From JANMAT01 sp031359995 (GTDB lineage: Bacteria > Actinomycetota > Acidimicrobiia > Acidimicrobiales > Ilumatobacteraceae): a stretch of DNA of 6,058 nt. The stretch covers positions 1-6,058 of the forward strand of contig JANMAT010000018.1 in assembly GCA_031359995.1 (NCBI GenBank). Reading direction: 5' to 3'. The notes beneath the pieces were generated by a model. It saw only the letters and a list, made by a program, of their open reading frames with translations. It had not been told where the DNA came from and did no database searches. Below are positions 1 through 4,378 of the stretch, one piece after another (the first letter of the stretch is position 1; every line of letters starts with the position of its first letter). The translations under genes and the position numbers were made by a program.

Positions 1-125
1 ACCCCATCGAGGAACCGTTCGGCGTCGGCCTTCTTGGTGAAGTGCCGGGTCTTCTGGGGACCGCCGGGGTGCTCCCGCCAGCGCGCCCGGTACCGCCCGT
101 CGGGCCGTCGATCGATGCTCGCCAT
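1..125 (-). CDS. Tyrosine-type site-specific integrase, N-terminal fragment (runs off left edge)
   Basis: The first 41 codons of a gene read leftward. The protein begins MASIDRRPDGRYRARW and continues through HFTKKADAERFLD. A 'GRYRARWR...' strand followed by 'K(T)RHFTKKADAERFL' is the typical start of the small arm-type DNA-binding domain at the N-terminus of actinobacterial phage and ICE integrases. In that family this domain binds arm sites near the attachment site, while the catalytic R...HxxR...Y domain sits about 200 residues further on, beyond the window. The ATG at 125 is supported by a strong ribosome binding site four bases upstream. The gene lies just beyond the rnpB terminator, and the DNA between the two is AT-richer and repeat-bearing, as expected at the end of an integrated element. 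The family call rests on the N-terminal pattern alone, so an excisionase-like or other small DNA-binding protein cannot be fully excluded. Confidence 0.75.
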   Translation of the reverse strand, partial: MASIDRRPDGRYRARWREHPGGPQKTRHFTKKADAERFLDG

Positions 126-129
126 CGCC

Positions 130-136
130 CACCTCC
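130..136 (-). promoter_or_regulatory. Ribosome binding site of the integrase
   Basis: The minus strand reads GGAGGTG, then four bases (GGCG), then ATG. This near-perfect Shine-Dalgarno match fixes the integrase start at 125. Confidence 0.8.
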
Positions 137-162
137 GAAGCGTCAGGGAGGGTCGATTTCGG

Positions 163-198
163 TCCTCAAAAAGTCCTCAGTCCTCAAAAAGTCCTCAG
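163..198. repeat. Tandem 18-bp direct repeat between integrase and rnpB
   Basis: Two perfect, directly adjacent copies of TCCTCAAAAAGTCCTCAG occupy 163-180 and 181-198. Each copy contains the hexamer GTCCTC (GAGGAC on the minus strand) or its TCCTC core twice, separated by AAAAA. The second copy continues into an inverted copy at 201-208, so five CCTCA/TGAGG units lie within about 46 bp. The spacing is too short and regular for a CRISPR array. Position just upstream of an integrase makes arm-type integrase sites or a repressor operator the likeliest roles, but this is inference. I see no confident -35/-10 pair for the integrase between the repeats and its ribosome binding site. Confidence 0.85.
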
Positions 199-208
199 CA
201 CTGAGGAC
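186..208 (-). terminator. Candidate second intrinsic terminator upstream of the integrase
   Basis: On the minus strand GTCCTCAG (208-201) pairs perfectly with CTGAGGAC (198-191). Only TG lies between, so in practice this is about 7 bp of stem with a GTGC tetraloop. The stem is followed directly by TTTTT (190-186). Hairpin plus T-run fits a Rho-independent terminator read leftward and would back up the stronger one at 251-295. No T-run follows on the plus strand. The same bases could instead be a dyad operator or recombinase site, because the arms are also units of the neighbouring direct repeat. Confidence 0.5.
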
Positions 209-250
209 TACAAGACGGAACCAGACATCATAAAACAACCCCAGATGGAC

Positions 251-295
251 AGAAAAAGACCAGGTCAGAGGCAGTTTACTGCTGACTGACCTGGT
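251..295 (-). terminator. Intrinsic terminator of rnpB
   Basis: Read on the minus strand, ACCAGGTCAG (295-286) pairs with CTGACCTGGT (268-259) in a perfect 10-bp stem. An inner GCAG/CTGC stem (282-279 with 274-271) closes a four-base loop. The tract CTTTTTCT (258-251) follows at once. It starts four bases past the end of the rnpB P1 helix, so it ends the RNase P RNA transcript and insulates the integrase region from it. Confidence 0.88.
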
Positions 296-299
296 GATC

Positions 300-672
300 G
301 ACGGTGAGTCGGTCTGTAGGCGGGATTCTGTACGGCCCGAAGGCCGCGGTGGCCATCCATCTGAGCGGTCTACCCGGAGGTTGCCCGAAGGCGGACGGGT
401 CGCCCATCCCTCCTGCTCGACCTTGCTCCCGACGGGGGTTGCCGAGCCGCCCGGGTCGCCCCGGACGCTGGTGCGCTCTTACCGCACCGTTGCACCCTTG
501 CCTGTGACCCGGGCCGGAGCCCGAGTCCATCGGCGGTCTCTCTCTGTTGCCCTATCCGGTAGGTCACCCCACCCTGGCTCGCGCCAGCGTCGTACCCTTC
601 GGAGTCCCGACCTTCCTCGACACGGTCCAGGTCACCCTGTCCGTGCCGCGACCACCCGACCGACTCACCGTC
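300..672 (-). ncRNA. rnpB: RNase P RNA, bacterial class A
   Basis: This is the catalytic RNA of ribonuclease P, which removes the 5' leader of pre-tRNAs. Conserved blocks in order on the minus strand are the 5' CR I block GAGGAAGGTCGGGACTCC (near 618-601), ACAGAGAGAGACCGCCGATGG-type J/P region (near 550-530), the AAGGGTGCAACGG...GGTAAGAGCGCAC region (near 500-470), GGAGCAAGGTC (near 430-418), the L15 GGGTAGACC that contacts tRNA CCA (near 376-368), AGATGGATGGCC, and the 3' block ACAGAATCCCGCCTACAGACC (332-312). The ends are set by a perfect 15-bp P1 helix, 672-658 with 314-300. The length, about 373 nt, matches class A RNAs. P4 forms from 613-605 (bulged U at 610) and 325-318. Three of its pairs differ from the usual consensus, with compensating changes on both strands. 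Exact mature ends may differ by a few bases. Confidence 0.96.
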
Positions 673-694
673 GTCGCCATCGTAGGCGACGACG
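669..694. repeat. 10-bp perfect inverted repeat between the ferritin-like gene and rnpB
   Basis: CGTCGTCGCC (669-678) and GGCGACGACG (685-694) are perfect complements separated by the six bases ATCGTA. Read on the minus strand it is a GC-rich hairpin 12 bases past the stop codon at 706, with no T-run after it. It may end or stabilise the ferritin-like transcript. Its loop coincides with the candidate rnpB -10 box, and its downstream arm enters the first bases of rnpB P1. Confidence 0.8.
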
Positions 695-709
695 CTCAGC
701 GGGCGTCAG
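679..709 (-). promoter_or_regulatory. Candidate rnpB promoter
   Basis: On the minus strand TACGAT (684-679) resembles a -10 box and lies six bases before the predicted rnpB 5' end at 672. CTGACG (709-704), 19 bp further upstream, shares TGAC with the -35 consensus and overlaps the stop codon of the preceding gene. The -10 position is good; the -35 match and spacing are mediocre. Transcription by read-through from the upstream operon with later processing is the alternative. Confidence 0.4.
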
Positions 710-1641
710 TAGGCGTAGGAGTTCGGGCCGAGCGGGTCGACCGAGACGATGGTCTCGCCGAGCAGCGCCGGTGTGGCGGCCAGCGGCTCGAACGACCCGG
801 GCACGACGTAGAGCACCGGCCCGGCCAGCTGGGCGCCGGCGACGGTGGTGGTCGTGGTAGGCGCCGGCGTGGTGGCCGCACCGGCACCCGGTATGGCGGC
901 CGGCACCGGGTAAGGCAGCGCACCGAGCACCTTGGCCAGGACCGCGGCGTGGCGGGCCTCGATCGAGCCGATGGCCATGATGGCGCCCCGCAGCGCCGGC
1001 ACCGACAGCAGCGGCACGACCGTCTGGTAGGTGTGGGCCGCGAGCTCCTCGAGGGCGTGGGCGAGCTGCAGGGCGTCGGTAGCCGTCTTCACCAGGGCGA
1101 GGGCCGGTTGGATCACCTTGGCGTCCACCACCGGGTTGGCCGTGGTGTACGCCTCGCCGCCGAGCTTGATGGTCTGCTGCTGCAACGACTGGGCGTGGGC
1201 GGCGTGATGGGCCTGGAACAGGCGGGCGGCGTCACGGGCGGGGCCTTCGAGCAGGCCGACCGCGGCCTCGTAGGCGGCGATGGCGTTGTGCTCGAGCGAC
1301 GACGCGGTGCGCAGCAGCACCACGTCGGTGTAGTTGCGGGCCGGGATGCCGGTGGTGGACGGCGCCGCACCCTCCTGGGGCACGTTGCCGGTGGACTTCG
1401 AGGGGCCACAGGCGGCCAGCACCGCGGCGGTGGCTACGGAGAGCCCTCCGATGGTCAGGAAGCGCCGACGGGCCAGGCCGCCGAGCAGCATGCCGGCCTT
1501 CTCGTCGGCCGACAGCTCTGCGTCGTCGTCGAAGGCGGTGGCGAGGGCGCGCTGGTGGGCGACCATGGCGGCGTCGTTGGCCCGGTCGGCGGCCTTCAGC
1601 TCCCGGCGCAGTTCGTCACGGGGGATGTCCATGGCGCTCAT
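706..1641 (-). CDS. Tat-exported ferritin-like domain lipoprotein
   Basis: The 311-residue protein has a cytoplasmic-type N-terminal region (1-57), a twin-arginine signal ARRRFL (57-62), a hydrophobic stretch and a lipobox LAAC with Cys78, predicting Tat export and lipid anchoring outside the membrane. A ferritin-like four-helix domain (about 103-240, PF13668-type) follows. Candidate metal ligands are Glu117 (helix 1), His145/His146/His149 (helix 2), Glu198/Glu199 (helix 3) and Glu228-x-x-His231 in SIEARHA (helix 4). A Thr/Pro/Ala-rich linker (about 253-267) leads to a short C-terminal tail ending NSYAY that I do not recognise. Iron or other metal binding is inferred from the family; no enzymatic role is established. 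Its ATG overlaps the stop of the upstream paralogue as ATGA (1641-1638), implying translational coupling. A second ATG at 1632 is also possible: AAGGA (1646-1642) lies nine bases before it but touches the 1641 ATG directly. The Cys78 position would then shift by three. Confidence 0.87.
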   Translation of the reverse strand: MSAMDIPRDELRRELKAADRANDAAMVAHQRALATAFDDDAELSADEKAGMLLGGLARRRFLTIGGLSVATAAVLAACGPSKSTGNVPQEGAAPSTTGIPARNYTDVVLLRTASSLEHNAIAAYEAAVGLLEGPARDAARLFQAHHAAHAQSLQQQTIKLGGEAYTTANPVVDAKVIQPALALVKTATDALQLAHALEELAAHTYQTVVPLLSVPALRGAIMAIGSIEARHAAVLAKVLGALPYPVPAAIPGAGAATTPAPTTTTTVAGAQLAGPVLYVVPGSFEPLAATPALLGETIVSVDPLGPNSYAY

Positions 1642-2396
1642 CCTTCGATGGGGTTCTTGGCCGGGTCGAGACCGCTGGCGAGGTTGGCCGTCTGGAACAG
1701 CGGGATGATGTCGGTGACCGACTTGCCCAGCGCCTGACCGAGCAGCACGGCATGGCGGCCCTCGATGGACAGGATCGACGACAGAACGGCCGCCGGGTTC
1801 GTGCCCTGCAGCGTGCCGATGGCGTAGGCGTAGGTGGCCGCCACCGCGTTCTCGAGCTCGTAGGCCACGGTGAGCACGCCGGCCTCGTCGTTGGCCCGCA
1901 GGGCCCGACCGCCGAAGGCCTTCACGACGCTCCTGTTGGCGACACCGAGCGCCCGCTTGCCGGCCAGACCGCCGATGGCCTGGGAGTGGTCGGTGTGATG
2001 CCGCCTGAACGCGACGGTCACGTCGACCGTGGCCGGGGTGAGGTGACCACTGGACACGGCCTGCGTGTAGACCTCGACGGCGGCCAGCTCGAGCGACTGG
2101 GCGTAGCCGAGCAGCGCGAGGTCGGCCTCCTGCGGGCCCTTCGGCGCCGCCGTGGTGGTGGTGGCTGCTGCGGTCGTGGTGGTCGGGTCGGCCGCCATGG
2201 CGGCTCCGGCCAGCGGGCCGATGACGAGCGCCGAACCACCGGCGGCGATGACGCCGCCACGCAGGAACGACCGTCGTGACGGGGCGTGCTCGCGGCGGAA
2301 GGCCAGCTCAGCGAGCCCGTCGACGGCGCTGCCCATCGTGTCGCGGTGCTCTTCGTCGACCTCTTTGAGCAGGCGACGCAGCCTGGTCACGTCCAT
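1638..2396 (-). CDS. Tat-exported ferritin-like domain protein
   Basis: The 252-residue protein is a paralogue of the next gene in both architecture and motifs. An N-terminal helical region (1-38) precedes the Tat motif SRRSFLR (40-46), a hydrophobic core and a likely signal peptidase I site AMA|AD (about 66-70). A Thr/Ala linker (71-85) leads to the ferritin-like bundle (about 88-225). Likely ligands are Glu103 (helix 1), His133/His134/His137 (helix 2), Glu180/Glu182 (helix 3) and Glu212-x-x-His215 in SIEGRHA (helix 4). There is no lipobox, so this partner should be soluble outside the membrane or membrane-tethered by an uncleaved signal. The start at 2396 is preferred over an in-frame ATG at 2465 because AAGGAGA lies four bases upstream, and because the extra 23 residues are low-complexity and cross a palindrome. 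The gene overlaps the lipoprotein gene by four bases. Function beyond probable metal binding is unknown. Confidence 0.87.
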   Translation of the reverse strand: MDVTRLRRLLKEVDEEHRDTMGSAVDGLAELAFRREHAPSRRSFLRGGVIAAGGSALVIGPLAGAAMAADPTTTTAAATTTTAAPKGPQEADLALLGYAQSLELAAVEVYTQAVSSGHLTPATVDVTVAFRRHHTDHSQAIGGLAGKRALGVANRSVVKAFGGRALRANDEAGVLTVAYELENAVAATYAYAIGTLQGTNPAAVLSSILSIEGRHAVLLGQALGKSVTDIIPLFQTANLASGLDPAKNPIEG

Positions 2397-2400
2397 TGGC

Positions 2401-2407
2401 TCTCCTT
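2401..2407 (-). promoter_or_regulatory. Ribosome binding site deciding the ferritin-like start
   Basis: The minus strand reads AAGGAGA, then GCCA, then ATG at 2396. It selects this start over the longer in-frame one at 2465. Confidence 0.75.
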
Positions 2408-2408
2408 G

Positions 2409-2424
2409 ACCCGCCCGGGCGGGT
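2409..2424. repeat. 16-bp perfect palindrome next to the ribosome binding site
   Basis: ACCCGCCCGGGCGGGT is its own reverse complement over all 16 bases. It ends one base before the AAGGAGA ribosome binding site of the ferritin-like operon, inside the only promoter-sized gap between that operon and the kinase. It could be a repressor operator or an mRNA structure affecting translation. In GC-rich DNA a GC palindrome can arise by chance, so function is unproven. Confidence 0.6.
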
Positions 2425-2446
2425 GCGGCACGGGGGTTCGTTCGAT

Positions 2447-2473
2447 CGACCAGCCTTTCGTTCAAGCTGGTCG
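2447..2473. repeat. Hairpin in the gap after the kinase gene
   Basis: CGACCAGC (2447-2454) and GCTGGTCG (2466-2473) form an 8-bp stem with an 11-base loop, 24 bases past the kinase stop on the minus strand. No T-run follows, so it is at best a weak or factor-assisted terminator of the kinase operon. It could alternatively be an operator in the ferritin-like promoter region. I see no convincing -35/-10 pair in this gap. Confidence 0.5.
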
Positions 2474-2496
2474 GGCAGCAAATCTCGGTCTCGACT

Positions 2497-3942
2497 CTAG
2501 AAGTCGATCGTGGACAGTTCGGGGATCCACCCCGCGGCGCGATCGACGGCGCGGGCCCACGTGGCCCGGTCGAGACGGGTGCCCGGCTCCACCGTGTTCG
2601 ACGGTGACCAGGCGGCGGCGATGTCGTCGAAGCCGCCCCACACGCCCACGGCCAGGCCGGCCAGGAAGCCGGCGCCGAGCGTGGTGGCTTCGGTGATCGG
2701 GGCGACCTCGACCACGTGGCCGGTCGCGTCGGCGAGGGCCTGTACGAAGGTGGGGTTCACCGACATGCCACCGTCGACCCGAAGGGCGGCGATGGCCACG
2801 CCGGCGTCGGCCTCGGCCGCCTCGACCAGGTCGGCGCCGCGCTGGGCCACGCCCTCGAGCACGGCCCGCACGATGTGGGCGCGCGTGCTGCCGCGCGTGA
2901 TGCCGAGCAACGTGCCCCGGGCGCCGTAGTCCCACCGGGGCGTGCCCAGGCCGAACAGCGCCGGCACGTACACGACCCCGCCGGCGTCGGGCACGCTGGC
3001 CGCCACGGCGTGGCTCTCGGCCGGGTCGGCCAGGACCCCCAGATCGCTCACGAGCCACTCCACGTTGGTGCCGGCCGACAGCATGATGCCCTCGACCCCC
3101 CAGGTGGCGTCGCCACCGGCGGTCCACGCGATGACGGGGAAGCTGCCCCGGTCGCCACGCGACGGGAACGCTGGGCGGGTGGGGCCGACGCACAGGTCGA
3201 GCATGCCCCCGGTGCCGAAGGTGATCTTGGCCAGGCCCGGGCGCACGCAGCCCTGGCCGACCAGCGAGGCCTGCTGGTCGCCGGCGAGCGCGGCGATCGG
3301 TGGGGCGCCGGGGAGCGCCGTCGCAACGCCGACGATGCCGGTGGTGTCGACCAGCCAGGGCATCAGGTCCGCGCTCACCCCGAGGGCGTCGAGTGCGGCG
3401 GGGTTCCAGTCGCGGGCGTTGCCGTCCATGAGCCCGGTGAGCGCGGCGTTCGTGCGATCGGTCACGTGCAGGGCACCGTTCGACAGGACCCAGGCCAGCC
3501 AGGTGTCGACGGTGCCGAAGGCCAGCCGGCGGCCGCTCAGGTCGCCCGAGTTCTGGAGGAGCCAGCGCAGCTTGGTGGCCGACTGGTTCGGCGCGAGCCG
3601 CAGCCCGTGCTCGCCGGCGATGGTCATGCAGTCGAACACGGTGCGCAGGTCCTGCCAGCCGAGGCCGGGCCCGATCGGCTGGCCGCTGTCGCGGTCCCAC
3701 ACCACGGTGGAGGCGCGCTGGTTCGTGATGCCGACGGCCTGCACCGGGCCGGCCTCGGCGAGCGCGGCGCGGGCCACGTCGAGCGCGTTCGACGCCATGA
3801 CGGTGGCGTCGAACTCGACCAGGCCGGGGAAGGGCGTGCTCGGCGGGCAGGCACGGTAGTGGACGGCGGTGACGCTGGCGTCGGGGCGCACCACCGCGGC
3901 GCGAAGACCCGAGGTGCCCACGTCGATGACGAGCACGCTCAC
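2497..3942 (-). CDS. FGGY-family kinase, glycerol-kinase type with altered substrate pocket
   Basis: This 481-residue cytoplasmic sugar/polyol kinase has the usual FGGY length. The N-terminal phosphate loop is DVGTSGLRAAVV (7-18); NQRASTVVWDR (74-84) and GWQDLRT (95-101) are the glycerol-kinase-like substrate strands. GDQQ (221-224) carries the probable catalytic base Asp222. GTGG (243-246), GITRGSTRAHIVRA (347-360) and RVDGGMSVNP (388-397) are the C-terminal ATP-lobe motifs, followed by TEATTLGAGFLAGLAVGVW. Compared with E. coli GlpK contacts as I recall them, Arg83, Trp103, Asp245 and Gln246 are kept (Arg76, Trp96, Asp222, Gln223). Glu84, Tyr135 and Phe270 become Ala77, Asn119 and Met247. 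The fold is therefore sure, but glycerol as substrate is not. The start is GTG at 3942, with GGAG eight bases upstream; an in-frame ATG at 4017 would overlap the previous gene and lengthen the protein before the conserved first strand. It is the last gene of the glpD-like operon. Confidence 0.9.
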   Translation of the reverse strand: MSVLVIDVGTSGLRAAVVRPDASVTAVHYRACPPSTPFPGLVEFDATVMASNALDVARAALAEAGPVQAVGITNQRASTVVWDRDSGQPIGPGLGWQDLRTVFDCMTIAGEHGLRLAPNQSATKLRWLLQNSGDLSGRRLAFGTVDTWLAWVLSNGALHVTDRTNAALTGLMDGNARDWNPAALDALGVSADLMPWLVDTTGIVGVATALPGAPPIAALAGDQQASLVGQGCVRPGLAKITFGTGGMLDLCVGPTRPAFPSRGDRGSFPVIAWTAGGDATWGVEGIMLSAGTNVEWLVSDLGVLADPAESHAVAASVPDAGGVVYVPALFGLGTPRWDYGARGTLLGITRGSTRAHIVRAVLEGVAQRGADLVEAAEADAGVAIAALRVDGGMSVNPTFVQALADATGHVVEVAPITEATTLGAGFLAGLAVGVWGGFDDIAAAWSPSNTVEPGTRLDRATWARAVDRAAGWIPELSTIDF

Positions 3943-3950
3943 GATGGGAA

Positions 3951-3954
3951 CTCC
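3951..3954 (-). promoter_or_regulatory. Ribosome binding site supporting the kinase GTG start
   Basis: The minus strand carries GGAG eight bases before GTG at 3942, within the 19-bp gap after the membrane-protein stop codon. It supports the GTG start, which places the conserved DVGTS strand at residue 7. Confidence 0.6.
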
Positions 3955-3961
3955 GTTCGGT

Positions 3962-4378
3962 TCATGGGAGCTTGGACCGCGCCCCGCGGGACTGCATGAA
4001 GCCGCCGACCAGGCCACCGATGGTGCCCACCATCAGCGTGAGCAGCGCGGTCGACACGACGCGACCCCAGCGGATGTCGTCGCCGCCGACGACGCGACGG
4101 ACGATGCCCACCGCCTGCACGGCGGCGAAGGTGACGAGGGCGGTGACGATGCCGTGGGTCAGCGGGCGACCCACGTTCTGACGCCACGCGGCGATGGCGC
4201 CGCCCATGAGCAGCGCGATCAGCACGAGGAACGTGAACAGCGCCAGCACCGAGCGCGAGCCGTCCTCGCCGACGATGAGCCGGCCGATCACCCCGAACGG
4301 CACGGCGCCCAGGGCGGCGACCGAGATGCCGTCGCGCAAGGCGTGACGGTCCCACGCCGCACGGTCGATCAGGGCCAT
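3962..4378 (-). CDS. Small four-helix membrane protein of unknown function
   Basis: The 138-residue protein starts MALIDRAAWDRHALRDG and has four hydrophobic segments, at about 18-37, 43-65, 75-93 and 107-129. Short charged loops (GEDGSR; RQNVGRP; RRVVGGDDIRWGR) separate them, and the tail is basic (QSRGARSKLP). Gly-rich segments such as GTIGGLVGGF resemble packed transmembrane helices. I do not recognise the family and see no catalytic motif. The ATG at 4378 lies inside the end of the AGPS-like gene (10-bp overlap), with GGAGAG five bases upstream, so it is co-translated with that flavoprotein. Its location between a flavoprotein and a polyol kinase suggests a role at the membrane in the same pathway, for example anchoring or transport, but this is only contextual. 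An in-frame shadow extends far upstream, but the ribosome binding site and composition support this start. Confidence 0.8.
   Translation of the reverse strand: MALIDRAAWDRHALRDGISVAALGAVPFGVIGRLIVGEDGSRSVLALFTFLVLIALLMGGAIAAWRQNVGRPLTHGIVTALVTFAAVQAVGIVRRVVGGDDIRWGRVVSTALLTLMVGTIGGLVGGFMQSRGARSKLP

Noticed and set aside
137..185. Promoter for the integrase
   Set aside because: Several weak hexamer pairs were tried, but none gave both acceptable boxes and spacing, so no call is made.
163..208. CRISPR-like array
   Set aside because: There are only two adjacent 18-bp units with no unique spacers, and no cas genes are visible.
294..860. Plus-strand open frames over the rnpB region
   Set aside because: The bases are fully explained by RNase P RNA on the other strand, with the P1 helix and conserved blocks.
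547..1737. Long open frame on the plus strand across rnpB and the ferritin-like lipoprotein gene
   Set aside because: It covers a clear structural RNA and lies opposite a gene with Tat and ferritin motifs. Its product is Gly/Arg/Val low-complexity, as expected from antisense frames in GC-rich DNA.
2140..2190. GTGGTG-rich low-complexity DNA
   Set aside because: It simply encodes the Thr/Ala linker after the Tat signal of the ferritin-like protein; it is not a separate repeat element.
2491..2507. Six-base inverted repeat TCGACT/AGTCGA around the kinase stop codon
   Set aside because: The arms are short, no T-run follows and it overlaps coding sequence; it is likely to be chance.
2716..3999. 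Long plus-strand open frame opposite the kinase
   Set aside because: The opposite strand encodes a full FGGY kinase with all motifs. The plus-strand product is Gly/His/Arg-rich with no recognisable domain.
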